From: Candidatus Leptofilum proximum | GTDB lineage: Bacteria; Chloroflexota; Anaerolineae; Promineifilales; Promineifilaceae | Reading direction: 5' to 3' | Length of the DNA stretch: 64,000 bases | Assembly (NCBI GenBank): GCA_016710325.1 | Contig: JADJXK010000002.1 | Span: 1,054,001-1,118,000 of the forward strand | Shown here: positions 1 through 8,007 of the stretch, piece after piece | Layout of the letters: the number at the start of each line of letters is the position of its first letter | Position numbering within the stretch: the first letter of the stretch is position 1 | Notes under the pieces: model-generated | Database searches by the model: none | What the model was told of the DNA's origin: nothing | Seen by the model: the letters and a program-made list of their open reading frames with translations, nothing else | Program-made: the position numbers and the translations under genes

Positions 1-1
1 C

Positions 2-193
2 AGTTCGCTGAACGTTAGCGTAACGGCCGATGCTCCCTCTGTCGGCACAAATGTTGAAGCGGACACCGTGTTCTGGGACACCAGCTTTGGACCATTCTAT
101 TGTGATAGTGGCGCTGGAGGCACCGATATATTCCGCCGTGATGCTGGTTGCTGGGATACCTACACGCCAGTGGTTCGGTTTGACGCAAATTAA
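2..193 (+). CDS. C-terminal end of a secreted or surface protein (5' cut by window)
   Basis: The second forward frame is open from the window edge to a TAA at 191-193 and reads 63 residues. The sequence is polar and rich in Asp, Gly, Thr and aromatic residues, with three Cys (FYCDSG, DAGCWDT) and no membrane segment, which is typical of an extracellular beta-rich domain. A competing frame starting at 30 gives a less protein-like composition, so I prefer this one. The gene starts outside the window, so its identity and length cannot be given. It carries one copy of a near-match to the palindrome found throughout the window. Confidence 0.55.
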   Translation, partial: SSLNVSVTADAPSVGTNVEADTVFWDTSFGPFYCDSGAGGTDIFRRDAGCWDTYTPVVRFDAN

Positions 194-229
194 CACCCTC
201 GCATCAACCTTGCTAAGGTAGTTTTTTCG

Positions 230-257
230 CGGGAGACCTGAGCCATCGGGTCTCCCG
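230..257. terminator. Inverted repeat after the first gene
   Basis: A 9-bp perfect stem (cgggagacc / ggtctcccg) lies 37 bases after the stop of the first gene. There is no T run on its 3' side, so intrinsic termination is only a guess. Confidence 0.35.
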
Positions 258-354
258 TAACTTTGCCGCAAACCGGGGTTTTACTTGATAAGAGTTTCTA
301 CTTACCCAACGAAGCACCATTGCACCCATTGATCACTCAGTTAAGGAGGTTGTC

Positions 355-618
355 ATGGATTTGGTTAGCATCTTGTTGTGGATTGTTCTCGGTGGTGTTG
401 CTGGATGGATTGCCAGCATCGTTATGAAGCGAAATGCGCAGATGGGAATGATTGCCAATATTGTTGTTGGCATCGTCGGCGCTGTCATCGGCGGAATTTT
501 GGTCGATTTGCTCGGCTTTGCCCCCGCGACAGGCTTCAATTTTTATAGTTTGATTGTGGCGATTTTAGGCGCCATCATCTTGTTGGCGCTTGTGGGCATG
601 GTACGCCGCGCCGCATAA
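355..618 (+). CDS. GlsB/YeaQ/YmgE family stress-response membrane protein
   Basis: The 87-residue product has the glycine-rich three-helix pattern of the transglycosylase-associated protein (GlsB/YeaQ) family: a first helix at about 4-25 with GGVAGWIAS, a short basic loop (MKRNAQMG), a second glycine-rich helix (VGIVGAVIGG) and a third helix (LIVAILGAIILLAL). Family members are small inner-membrane proteins induced by stress; their biochemical role is unknown. Length matches the family (about 80-90 residues). The ATG is preceded by AAGGAGG at good spacing. It stands alone and is followed by a strong terminator. Confidence 0.88.
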   Translation: MDLVSILLWIVLGGVAGWIASIVMKRNAQMGMIANIVVGIVGAVIGGILVDLLGFAPATGFNFYSLIVAILGAIILLALVGMVRRAA

Positions 619-643
619 ATCAGGTTTACGCAAGTTTTGCAGC

Positions 644-682
644 AAAACGGCTGGCCCACTGATGTGGCGCCAGCCGTTTTTT
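644..682 (+). terminator. Rho-independent terminator
   Basis: A 12-bp perfect stem (aaaacggctggc / gccagccgtttt) with a 13-base loop is followed by T6. It lies between two convergent genes. The A4 at the 5' side makes it usable, though weaker, for the minus-strand gene as well. Confidence 0.85.
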
Positions 683-703
683 ATTAGTTGAAGTTGTTTG
701 AGC

Positions 704-976
704 CTATTTTTTGCCGGTAAAAATCCGCTTGAAGGCCAAGCGCGTTTCCGGAAATAATGCATAAAAAACCACGGCAACAACCCCTCCGTAAGCGGCCGTT
801 GCCAGAAGACAGACGCCTAACTGGGCCAATACACCGTCCTTACTAAACGTGCTTAATCCCCAGCGAAGGATCACGGTGCTAACGATTGTACCTAACATGG
901 CCGAGATGAAAACGGCCGTTAACCACATCAATTCTTCTGTAGATAAATTTTCCACCCACTGCTGCCACTTTTTCAT
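704..976 (-). CDS. Small two-helix membrane protein of unknown function
   Basis: I do not recognise this 90-residue protein. It starts MKKWQQWVENLS, an amphipathic N-terminus, then has two membrane helices at about 17-38 (LMWLTAVFISAMLGTIV) and 50-75 (LGVCLLATAAYGGVVAVVFYAL), and a basic tail ending FTGKK. The reading frame continues upstream but the ATG at 976 has a GGAG ten bases before it, and the upstream part has no membrane or conserved character. It converges with the GlsB-type gene across a shared terminator. Confidence 0.6.
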   Translation of the reverse strand: MKKWQQWVENLSTEELMWLTAVFISAMLGTIVSTVILRWGLSTFSKDGVLAQLGVCLLATAAYGGVVAVVFYALFPETRLAFKRIFTGKK

Positions 977-1468
977 GTTGTTGATGCTCCTGTGTAAGCG
1001 TCTTTTATATTTCCCAAAATCTATACAGGCAAAATAGCTTGCCCAATTTGTTCTACACAAACTAATGGACCATCCTAACAAACATTCCTTCGATAATTTA
1101 TGGGAAAACCCTCTCAATAGGGCCAAACCTGGGGACAAATACAGAGGAAATTAATACTATTGGCTCTTTCGGATTCCCCGGGGTTTGCAACAAATTAACG
1201 CGAATGATCACGAAAATTAGCGTTCATTCGGGCTAATTCGCTGCAAAAATCAGCCTGACCCCGCCAAATCCTAAAGGGTCTTCAGGAATTCAGGGGATTT
1301 ACAATCTGTGATGCGTGAAACGTGAAACGTGACCAGCGAGACATCACGTTTCACGCTTCACGTTTCACGCCAAACCCCACGAAATCCCAAAGAGCCATCC
1401 TAAATACCCCCACTGTTTTAAGTGAGTTGGGTAACCCGATAATTGGGTGATTTCTTTCAATTACCCAA
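977..1468. other. Gene-free stretch with hairpins
   Basis: No convincing gene is present. The stretch holds a loose repeat of the word attagcgttcattcgggctaa at about 1216-1240 and the two word-type hairpins listed separately at 1313-1370 and 1440-1471. The start of the minus-strand membrane protein lies at its left edge, so its promoter should be here, but no clear -35/-10 pair is visible. Confidence 0.5.
1313..1370. repeat. Word hairpin, gtgaaac family
   Basis: Left arm 1313-1332 is built from the word cgtgaaa; right arm 1344-1370 is the reverse complement word ttcacg repeated. The same word family recurs at 6100-6120 and at 9861-9919. Confidence 0.8.
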
Positions 1469-1471
1469 TTA
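1440..1471. repeat. Word hairpin, taattgggt family
   Basis: Arms 1440-1452 (taattgggtgatt) and 1459-1471 (aattacccaatta) pair with one mismatch. The right arm overlaps the stop codon of the MBL gene read on the minus strand. Sister copies are at 4078-4115 and 13263-13347. Confidence 0.8.
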
Positions 1472-2434
1472 CTCAATTACATAATATTGCCAAACACCAC
1501 CAACCGTTTCCACCCGAACTCTGCCCTCCGCTTCGAGCAAGTCGAGGTAACCGATGAGCATCCACAGCCCGGCGAAGCGGAAGGCGGGTGGGTAGTGGGC
1601 GTACATCTCGTTCATCAGGGCGTAGGCGGTGTGGTAGCCCTGCTGGACGAGCGCCAGGGCCTCGGCCTTGCGCTTGTGGATGCGTTCGCGCTGGGTTTGG
1701 ATGAGCTGGCGGTGGTTTTGGAACGGTTCACCGTGGCCAGGGTACACCGTGTCGATGTCTAGTGCCTCACACCGTTTGAGCGATTCCATGTAGATGGGCA
1801 GGCTGGGCTGGCGCGGTTGGTTGGGCAACGGCCGTTCCACAATCGGTGTCGGCGTTTTGGGCAGCAGCATATCGGCGGAGAGGAACTGGCGGCTGTCTGG
1901 CTGATAGAAGCAGGTCTGGTGGCTGGCGTGGCCCGGCATGTGCAGCACCTGCCAGTCGGCGCCCCCCAACGACAGCCAGTCGCCCACCTGGAACGTGTGA
2001 ATGCAGGCGGCAGGCACGGGTGTGATGTCATCGGCGATCTGGGCGAAGTAGGCCAGCACCAGCTGCGCCATCTCGTCAGAGAGCCCGGCCTGGAGCAGAA
2101 AGTGATCGCGGTAATAGTCGGCGCGCAGGCCAAACAGCTTTTTCGGCTCGATGAGCCACTCGGCGCCCATGTCGGCAATCCATACCTGCGCTCCGCTGAG
2201 GGCAGCAATTTTGGCAGCCAGGCCAAAGTGATCGACGTGGGGATGGGTAATGACAAGGCGGCGAATGTCGGCGGGGGTGAGGCCGTGCTGCCCCAGGCCA
2301 GCGTTGAGGGCGTCCCAGCTGGCGGCCGTTTCCACACCGCAGTCCACGAGAACGGGTTCAGGCTCTGTGAAAAGGTAGCTGTTCACCGAGCCAACATCAA
2401 ATTCGGTTGGCAGTTCGATGCGAATGGGTTTCAT
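1469..2434 (-). CDS. MBL-fold metallo-hydrolase (LACTB2/glyoxalase II-like)
   Basis: The 321-residue product carries the full metallo-beta-lactamase metal set: HPHVDH at about 64-69, PGHASH at about 167-172, the bridging Asp in SADML at about 186-190 and the final His in PGHGEP at about 232-237. The C-terminal 80 residues form a helical winged-helix-like tail (AEALALVQQGYHTAYALMNEMY and ERVRVETVGGVW type pattern) as in LACTB2-type hydrolases. It should bind two zinc ions and hydrolyse a thioester, lactone or phosphodiester; the substrate cannot be read from the sequence. The ATG start MKPIRIELP is the only sensible one. It is followed on the same strand order by a Nudix gene upstream, 58 bases away. 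Confidence 0.9.
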   Translation of the reverse strand: MKPIRIELPTEFDVGSVNSYLFTEPEPVLVDCGVETAASWDALNAGLGQHGLTPADIRRLVITHPHVDHFGLAAKIAALSGAQVWIADMGAEWLIEPKKLFGLRADYYRDHFLLQAGLSDEMAQLVLAYFAQIADDITPVPAACIHTFQVGDWLSLGGADWQVLHMPGHASHQTCFYQPDSRQFLSADMLLPKTPTPIVERPLPNQPRQPSLPIYMESLKRCEALDIDTVYPGHGEPFQNHRQLIQTQRERIHKRKAEALALVQQGYHTAYALMNEMYAHYPPAFRFAGLWMLIGYLDLLEAEGRVRVETVGGVWQYYVIE

Positions 2435-2492
2435 GCCAGGATTGTACTTGAAAATGCCGCGAGGCTTCTGATTCGTGATTTTTCGCCTGGTT

Positions 2493-3020
2493 TTACGACA
2501 AGTCTGGTTGCAGCACGGCCGTTTCTACCCAGTCATCGACCAGCAGGCGATACAGTTTGGCCGCCCGGCGCAGCTGCCAGAGGTGGGTTGATTTGTGCAG
2601 TGTGATAGCCTGGTTGGCCAGGGCTTTTTCAAGGTCGTCCACCCCCCACCAGCGAAAGGCACTGCCCGCCATATCGTCGCCGGGGATTACTTCGCCGCCT
2701 TCATAGCGCAGCAGGTAGTAGATGCCCACCATTAAAGGCACCTTGTCGTCGTAGTGGAAGGATTGGCTGTGCAGGACGGTTAACGGCCGTACCACAATCG
2801 CTCCCACCTCTTCCCGCACCTCGCGCAAGATGCCTGCCAGAATCGTTTCGCCTGCTTCCAGCCCGCCGCTGACGGTTTGCCACTCGTTACGGCCGTTGCG
2901 CCGCGGCGAAGAAAGCAGCAAAAACTGTTCGTTCTCGTTGATGATGATAGCTTGGAGGGCGATGGCCGAGGTGGCAAACGGCCGTCCACGCTGGCTCAGA
3001 ATAACTGGCTGATTCTTCAA
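2493..3020 (-). CDS. Nudix hydrolase
   Basis: A complete Nudix box, G-x5-E-x7-REVREEVG, is visible (GGLEAGETILAGILREVREEVGA region at about 52-74), followed by a beta strand and the typical SFHYDDKVPLMVGIYYLLRY pattern. Such enzymes hydrolyse nucleoside diphosphates linked to another moiety; the substrate is open. The reading frame begins with a TTG at 3020 (reads KNQPVILSQRG after the start); there is no better ATG without losing the first beta strand. It sits just upstream of an MBL-fold gene on the same strand and is separated from the next MBL gene by a word hairpin. Confidence 0.85.
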   Translation of the reverse strand: MKNQPVILSQRGRPFATSAIALQAIIINENEQFLLLSSPRRNGRNEWQTVSGGLEAGETILAGILREVREEVGAIVVRPLTVLHSQSFHYDDKVPLMVGIYYLLRYEGGEVIPGDDMAGSAFRWWGVDDLEKALANQAITLHKSTHLWQLRRAAKLYRLLVDDWVETAVLQPDLS

Positions 3021-3071
3021 ACTGTATTTCCCAACCTGGACAAGCCAAAACCAAAGAGGATTTTTATCAAC

Positions 3072-3117
3072 AGATTTCGCAGATTAAGCAGATAAATCTT
3101 TTCAATCTGCGAAATCT
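3072..3117. repeat. Word hairpin, cgcagatt family
   Basis: Perfect 14-bp arms agatttcgcagatt (3072-3085) and aatctgcgaaatct (3104-3117) flank an 18-base loop. It lies between the Nudix gene and the second MBL-fold gene and is followed by a T-rich run on the plus strand. Confidence 0.8.
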
Positions 3118-3159
3118 TTGATTTTTTGTACAGGGTGCAAGAGTTGTACTGGTAACGGA

Positions 3160-4071
3160 CTAAGCTTCCTGGACCAGCCAGTGCAGCACAGCGCGAATCT
3201 GGCTGGCGTGCCCGGCGGTTTTGTAGTAGTCGTGAATGTTGTGCCACTGCTCGGTGTCGGGCACGGCCGTTTCCCACGGGCAGTTCACCAAGGCAATTAC
3301 GTCTGCATCCTCGCTGGGCTGGGGATTGATTCCCTGCGCCAGCGCCGCGCGGCACTGCGCTTCGATGGCATTGAAGTAGGCGATGTTGTCCAGCAGCAGC
3401 TGCCGCCCCGCGGTGACCGGCGCGTGGCAGTAGAGCACAGTTTCGGCGGGCAGTGCCGCTAATTTAGCCAGCGATGCGCGCATCTGCGGCAGGCCGTCGG
3501 GCGTGCGGGCCATGGGATAGGGCAGCTCAGCCGCGTCAGCCGCCAGCAGCGTTTCTATTTCCGGCAGGAACACAGAATAGTGGTCGTCGGTGTGACCGGG
3601 GGTGGGCAGCAGCTCCAGCGTCAAGTCGCCGCCATCGATGACAAATTTGTCCTGAATGAGCATCGTCGGCGGGGTAAAACGCACCTCGCTGAAGACCTCG
3701 GGCTCCAGCTCCTGCATTTTGGCCAGGTATGCCTGCGCTTCTTCTTGCTGGAATTTAGGCGGGCTGAGGTGGCTGCCGATGATTGGAGCCGGGTATACGG
3801 CCGAATCGCCCGCAAACAGCTGGTTGCCCCAGCAGTGGTCATAATCCGCGTGGGTGTTGATGACCAGAAGCTGACGGCCGTTTGTCAGGTAGGGCCGCGC
3901 ATAATCCAGCATCTGTGCGGCCGTTTGCGGATTGATCACCGTGTCTACCAGCACCACAAAGCGCCCACTCACCACGATAAACGTGTCCACCAGACGGCCG
4001 TTGCGGCAAACCAAAATGCGCTCATCCCAGCCTTGATTTTCGATTAATTGTAATTCGTTTGTATGGGACAT
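3160..4071 (-). CDS. MBL-fold metallo-hydrolase
   Basis: A second, distinct metallo-beta-lactamase fold protein. Visible motifs are NTHADYDHCWGN (the HxHxDH site with Ala in the second variable position), PTPGHTDDH, the bridging Asp in LLAADAAELP and YCHAPV near the end of the fold. The tail contains HNIHDYYKTAGHASQ and is rich in His. The start chosen is the ATG reading SHTNELQLIENQG; a longer GTG start would put the coding region into the neighbouring word hairpin. No Shine-Dalgarno is visible, so the mRNA may be leaderless. Substrate unknown. Confidence 0.85.
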   Translation of the reverse strand: MSHTNELQLIENQGWDERILVCRNGRLVDTFIVVSGRFVVLVDTVINPQTAAQMLDYARPYLTNGRQLLVINTHADYDHCWGNQLFAGDSAVYPAPIIGSHLSPPKFQQEEAQAYLAKMQELEPEVFSEVRFTPPTMLIQDKFVIDGGDLTLELLPTPGHTDDHYSVFLPEIETLLAADAAELPYPMARTPDGLPQMRASLAKLAALPAETVLYCHAPVTAGRQLLLDNIAYFNAIEAQCRAALAQGINPQPSEDADVIALVNCPWETAVPDTEQWHNIHDYYKTAGHASQIRAVLHWLVQEA

Positions 4072-4077
4072 ATTGAG

Positions 4078-4115
4078 TAATTGGGTAATTGGGTAACCAG
4101 GCAATTACCCAATTA
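4078..4115. repeat. Word hairpin, taattgggt family
   Basis: Perfect 14-bp arms taattgggtaattg (4078-4091) and caattacccaatta (4102-4115) with a 10-base loop, filling the gap between the histidine kinase stop and the MBL start. Confidence 0.85.
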
Positions 4116-4122
4116 CAGATTC

Positions 4123-5373
4123 TTAAGCAGCCTGCGGCAGCGTAAACACAAACCGGCTGCCCACGCCACCGGGCCCTGGCTCAACCCAGATACGGCCGTT
4201 GTGCGCCTCCACCGCCAGTTTGCAGTAAGACAGGCCCAGGCCAAAACCACGCGGGCGAATGCCCCCGGCTTCTACCTGGGCAAAACGAGCAAAAATGTGC
4301 TCGCGCTCTTCCGGGGCCACGCCAGGACCGGCATCCAACACGCTCACTTCAACCATACCGTTATCGGGAACGGCCGTTACCACCAGCGGTCCGCCCTTGG
4401 GCGAATATTTGATGGCATTGTCGGTCAGATTGGTCAGCACCCGGCGAATCTGGTCCGGATCGGCCCAGACAGGTGGCAGGTCCGGCGGAAAGTTCAGCTT
4501 CAGCGTCATTTCGCGTTTTTCCAGGGCGAAGGCGTTAAGCTGCATTACTTCGTTCATGAGGTCGGGAATGTGGGTAGCCTGCCGTTCGCCTAACGGCCGT
4601 CCCGCGTCAATCTGGGCAATGTCCAGCAGCGAATCCACCAGGTCCTGCATGCGCATGTGCGACAGCCGGGCAATCTCCAGCAGTTCGCGGTTGGCTTCCA
4701 GCACATCCGTGGGCAGCACCAGCTCCAGCATGTTCAAGGCGCTAAACAAATTGCCCAACGGATTGCGCAGATCGTGCACCACCAGCTCGCTCAGCTCCTG
4801 GCGGCGCTGCTCCAGGCGGCGCAGCGCCTCATTTTCTGACTGGAGCACCTCCACCTCAGCACTCAACTCACGGCCAATAGCCGTGTTCACCCGCGACAGC
4901 TCCTCGGCGGCCCGCAGCCGGTTGGACAATATTTCCATCATGTTGGTGCTGAAGTTGGGGTCAATTTGCAGCAGCTCAAAAAAGTCGTTGCGGTGAATGC
5001 CCAACAGGCGTACGTCGTCCAGGGCCACAATTGAAGCGGAGCGCGGTTTGTTGTCGATAAGCGACATCTCACCCACCACTTCACCCGGTCCGCGATAGTT
5101 AACGCTGGCCGGGTTATAAAAATCGCCCTGCACCACGGCCACCCGGCCTGACCAGATGAGGTAAGCAATGTCACCATGCTGGCCTTCGCGCACCACAATT
5201 TCCCCGGCGGCAAAACGATGCTCAATCATCACCTGGTCCAGCACCTTGCGGTCCAGCGACGAGAGCAGGCTGACCACGGTGGAACCAGCGGCCGTTGCCG
5301 ACGGATCGATGGGTGCGGGCTGGGCGGCCCGAATCACGTCAAATTCAAGGTCGGATAACTTTTCTCTGTCCAT
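4123..5373 (-). CDS. Histidine kinase with cyclic-nucleotide-binding-like input domain
   Basis: The 416-residue soluble protein has three parts. Residues about 38-145 form a cNMP-binding (Crp-like) fold, with the phosphate-cassette-like stretch RGPGEVVGEMSLIDNKPRSAS. Residues about 150-195 are a coiled coil. Then comes a HisKA/HATPase_c kinase: H box LVVHDLRNPLGN with His at about 200, N box NLTDNAIKYS, G1 DAGPG and G2 RGFGLGLSY. No membrane segment is present, so it is likely a cytoplasmic sensor that phosphorylates a response regulator not found in this window. I chose the ATG reading DREKLSDLE, which has AGGCG upstream; a GTG two codons earlier is the alternative. A 105-bp repeated element occupies its upstream region. 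Confidence 0.9.
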   Translation of the reverse strand: MDREKLSDLEFDVIRAAQPAPIDPSATAAGSTVVSLLSSLDRKVLDQVMIEHRFAAGEIVVREGQHGDIAYLIWSGRVAVVQGDFYNPASVNYRGPGEVVGEMSLIDNKPRSASIVALDDVRLLGIHRNDFFELLQIDPNFSTNMMEILSNRLRAAEELSRVNTAIGRELSAEVEVLQSENEALRRLEQRRQELSELVVHDLRNPLGNLFSALNMLELVLPTDVLEANRELLEIARLSHMRMQDLVDSLLDIAQIDAGRPLGERQATHIPDLMNEVMQLNAFALEKREMTLKLNFPPDLPPVWADPDQIRRVLTNLTDNAIKYSPKGGPLVVTAVPDNGMVEVSVLDAGPGVAPEEREHIFARFAQVEAGGIRPRGFGLGLSYCKLAVEAHNGRIWVEPGPGGVGSRFVFTLPQAA

Positions 5374-5390
5374 AAACACGCCTGACTTGT

Positions 5391-5494
5391 GCAGTTGCCC
5401 AGAAGTTCTTCATAGGTATTTATGTTAAGGCAACTGCTTAAGTGTTTTGCTCTTGTACCACAATAACCTATTAAAAACCTACGGAGCAAAACAC
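5391..5494 (+). repeat. Two-hairpin 105-bp dispersed repeat, copy 1
   Basis: The element contains two inverted repeats in a row: gcagttgcc / ggcaactgc (arms near 5391 and 5429) and agtgttttgctc / gagcaaaacac (arms near 5441 and 5484). A second copy, about 89 percent identical by hand alignment, lies in the opposite orientation at 45671-45775. There is no open frame inside. It sits upstream of the histidine kinase start. Confidence 0.9.
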
Positions 5495-5594
5495 AAGTGC
5501 TGCACAAAGTTATGCGTTTGATGAGTGGTAGATTAATTGGTGACGGCCGCTATTATGCCCTATTCTCGGCCAGTTGCCACCCTGCCCCCAAAAA

Positions 5595-6047
5595 CTATCG
5601 CGCCAGCAAGCCAGGCGCATCAAAAAAGATGCGCTCTCCCTGAAACTTCTCTTTTTTCATATCCCAGGGAAACAGGATGGTGACTTTAAACTCGATGGGA
5701 TCGCCCGTGGGTGGATTGCCCAGCCAGCTGCCCTGGTGTGTGGCCGTCACGCGGGCCTCTTCATACACGCCCTGCGGCCCGATAACGATGTATTGCAAAT
5801 CAAAGTGGATGTCGGGAAAGGCAGTGAGTAATTCCGTGTAAAAGCGAGTGGCGCCTTCTTTGCCATGCCACTGATGGCCGGTTTGCACCAGTTCATACAC
5901 ACAATCGTCGGTGAGGGTAGACATGAGGCCGGGGATATCGCGGTTGTCTTCGGCAATGGAGTGGGTTTTCCACTCGCGGCGAATTTGATCGTACAGTTCC
6001 GGTGTGATTTTGCGCCGGTACAGTTCTAGCACGTTTTCATGTCCCAT
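5595..6047 (-). CDS. SnoaL-like (NTF2-fold) protein
   Basis: The product of about 150 residues fits the polyketide cyclase SnoaL/NTF2 fold: an N-terminal helix pair, WKTHSIAEDNRDIPGLMSTLTDDCVYEL (helix then first strand), GKEGATRFYTELLTAFPDIHFDLQYIVIG and EARVTATHQGSWLGNPPTGDPIEF, the last resembling the GxxxTGxxVE motif of SnoaL-like ester cyclases. These domains bind small hydrophobic ligands in a cone-shaped pocket and may isomerise or hydrate them. The ATG at 6047 has AGGAG six bases upstream. A neighbouring SDR gene on the same strand suggests a small-molecule pathway, but nothing fixes the substrate. Confidence 0.8.
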   Translation of the reverse strand: MGHENVLELYRRKITPELYDQIRREWKTHSIAEDNRDIPGLMSTLTDDCVYELVQTGHQWHGKEGATRFYTELLTAFPDIHFDLQYIVIGPQGVYEEARVTATHQGSWLGNPPTGDPIEFKVTILFPWDMKKEKFQGERIFFDAPGLLAR

Positions 6048-6111
6048 CACTTTCTCCTTTGTCTTTCTTCAGATGCGACGCCTTCAGAAAGTGCGTCGCA
6101 CCTCTCACGTT

Positions 6112-6954
6112 TCACGTTTCAAACCCGTTGTAGGGCTGCGGCGCGTTGTTGTGGTCTTCAATCTCCCATGTTTTGCGCCAGAGCGAACTGGCGCCGTCAA
6201 TGCGAATTGATTCGCCGCTGATGTAGCTGGCGCCGGGAGAGAGCAAAAAGACGATGGCAGCGGCCGTTTCGCTTTCCGTGCCCATGCGCTTGAAGGGAAT
6301 GTCTTGCACCACGTTTTGAATGAATTCCTTGGCTACATCCGGGTAGTTGTCCAGGCCGCTGGATTCGATGAGGCCGGGGGCCACGGCGTTGATGCGCACG
6401 CCGGAGCGAGCCCACTCCACCGCCAGCGTCTTGGTAAGGTTCTCGACCCCCGCCCGCGCCGCCGCAGAGTGGGCCATGCCGGGGAAACCACGCCAGTTTT
6501 CCATCAGCATGTTGACGATGACGCCGCCGTGATCGCGCATGTGCTGGTTGTACGCCTCACGGCACATCAAAAAGGTGCCGGTGAGATTGGTTTCGACCAC
6601 CGCGTGGAATCCTTTTTTGCTGATAAATTCCGCCGGACTGAGGAACTGCCCCCCGGCGTTGTTCACCAGGCCGTGCAGGGCGCCGCGCGCGGCCAGCACC
6701 TCGGCAAACAGCGCCTGCACCTGCGCTTCTTCGCGGATATTGCAGGTGAAGGTGGAAGCCTGGCCGCCCATTGCAGTGATTTCGTGGTGAACGGCCGTTA
6801 ACTTCTCCGCCGTCCGCCCCACCAACACCACGTGCGCACCGAGAGCGGCCAGTTCAACGGCCGTTGCCCGGCCAATGCCGCTGCCGCCGCCCGTCACCAC
6901 AATCGTCTGCCCGGCAAACAAGTCCGCCCTAAAAATGGAATGATAACCGTTCAT
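6112..6954 (-). CDS. SDR family oxidoreductase
   Basis: A classical short-chain dehydrogenase/reductase: cofactor motif TGGGSGIGRA near residue 20, NNAGG near 100, and a C-terminal SPGASYISGESIRIDG pattern. The active-site Tyr-x-x-x-Lys is not obvious: after the Ser region the sequence reads HSAAARAGVENLTKTL, so the position normally held by Tyr is Ala, as in peroxisomal 2,4-dienoyl-CoA reductase-type SDRs, which also lack this Tyr and have NMLMENWRGFPGMAHSAAARAGV-like sequences. That family resemblance suggests enoyl-CoA reduction. The ATG reading NGYHSIFRAD is chosen; an upstream extension is AT-poor and unconserved. The stop codon lies inside a gtgaaac word tract. Confidence 0.85.
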   Translation of the reverse strand: MNGYHSIFRADLFAGQTIVVTGGGSGIGRATAVELAALGAHVVLVGRTAEKLTAVHHEITAMGGQASTFTCNIREEAQVQALFAEVLAARGALHGLVNNAGGQFLSPAEFISKKGFHAVVETNLTGTFLMCREAYNQHMRDHGGVIVNMLMENWRGFPGMAHSAAARAGVENLTKTLAVEWARSGVRINAVAPGLIESSGLDNYPDVAKEFIQNVVQDIPFKRMGTESETAAAIVFLLSPGASYISGESIRIDGASSLWRKTWEIEDHNNAPQPYNGFET

Positions 6955-7045
6955 AATTCTAAAAACGCCTTTGCAACCCCAACATGCGATCCGATCCTCT
7001 CTAGTTCGCCATGATGCGAACAACAACTTAACCTTCTCCTGTTGC

Positions 7046-7186
7046 TGTCATGCTGAGAGCCTGTGCTGAGGCTGCCGAAGCATCCTCCGAAGCATCCCTC
7101 TAAACTTACAATCTACAACTCCTCACGAATGCCAGCGTTTTTCTGCCATAACGCCTCAGGGATGCTTCGCTTTGCTCAGCATGACA
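7046..7186. repeat. Inverted repeat tgtcatgctgag ... ctcagcatgaca
   Basis: Twelve-base perfect outer arms at 7046-7057 and 7175-7186 enclose the words gaagcatcc and ggatgcttc, which also pair. It fills the space between the hydrolase stop and the SDR. This is a REP-like intergenic element. Confidence 0.7.
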
Positions 7187-7197
7187 GGTGGAAGCCT

Positions 7198-8007
7198 TTA
7201 GAGAATGCCAACCCGCTCATAAAAGCCACGCATGGCGTCGGCCACGGCGCGCGGTTTTTCTACGGGCGACGAATGCCCCGCATCGGAAATAACGCGCAGG
7301 CGGGTGTCGTGAATGCGGTCGGCCATCGTTTGGGCGTAGGTGGTTGGCGTGGCCGCATCGTGTTTGCCTACAATTACCACGGTCGGCGTTTTGATGTTGC
7401 CTAACTGGTTAGTCACACTTTCGCGGTCAAAAATTGCCTTGGCAAAGGCCGTAACCGCCTTGGTGTTATGCCCGGTAATAATGCTGCGCCACTTTTTTAC
7501 CTCTTCCTGGCGCTTTGGGTCTTCTAAGAACACCTCATAAAACAAAATCGGCATCACTCGGCCAATGACCGGCCGCCAGCCCACCAGGTTGACCGTTTTG
7601 AGCAGCAGGTTGTACTGCGACACCTTGCTCTTCTCTTCCGGATCGGCCGACGTGTCGATGAGCACCAGCGACTTGAGCAGTTCCGGGCGGCGCAGAGCCA
7701 GGCGCAGGCCAACAAAACCGCCGGTTGACATGCCCACAAAGTGCACGGGGGCGATATTCAGCGCTTCGATCAGGCCAATGGCATCATTCACAATGGCGTC
7801 GATGTCATAGCGGCTGGTGACGGCTTCGGAACGGCCGTGTCCCCGCTGGTCGTAGGTAATGCAGCGAAACTGATCCTGAAACGTCTCCACCTGTTGATCA
7901 AACATGGTGTGGTCCATCAGGTAGCCGTGGGAAAACAGCATTACCTCTGGGCCGGACCCTTTTTCCTCGTAAAACAAATCCACATTGTTAACCCGAATTT
8001 GCGGCAT
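7198..8007 (-). CDS. Alpha/beta hydrolase
   Basis: The 269-residue product has the alpha/beta hydrolase layout: oxyanion strand LFSHGYLMDH, DQRGHGRSE, nucleophile elbow GMSTGGFVG with Ser at about 98, an acid in VGKHDAATP and the catalytic His in DAGHSSPVEKP. The closest style is the 3-oxoadipate enol-lactonase/haloperoxidase group, but substrate is not determinable. The ATG at 8007 has a perfect GAGGAGG six to seven bases upstream, so the longer upstream start is rejected. Before the IS insertion this gene overlapped the tail of the upstream potassium channel gene, so the two were once co-translated; the IS now separates it from its former promoter. Confidence 0.88.
   Translation of the reverse strand: MPQIRVNNVDLFYEEKGSGPEVMLFSHGYLMDHTMFDQQVETFQDQFRCITYDQRGHGRSEAVTSRYDIDAIVNDAIGLIEALNIAPVHFVGMSTGGFVGLRLALRRPELLKSLVLIDTSADPEEKSKVSQYNLLLKTVNLVGWRPVIGRVMPILFYEVFLEDPKRQEEVKKWRSIITGHNTKAVTAFAKAIFDRESVTNQLGNIKTPTVVIVGKHDAATPTTYAQTMADRIHDTRLRVISDAGHSSPVEKPRAVADAMRGFYERVGIL

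Noticed and set aside
30..221. Plus-strand 63-codon frame at the left edge starting MLPLSAQML
   Set aside because: The neighbouring frame that is open from the window edge gives a far more protein-like sequence, so this one is taken as a shadow.
230..257. First inverted repeat as a strong intrinsic terminator
   Set aside because: No T run on the 3' side of either strand; reported only as a weak call.
1817..2605. 262-codon plus-strand frame across the MBL and Nudix genes
   Set aside because: Antisense to two clearly real genes, with no motif or ribosome site.
7391..7420. GCCTAACTGGTTAGTC as another attC-like pair
   Set aside because: The two boxes are only two bases apart and lie inside the hydrolase coding region; there is no room for L boxes.
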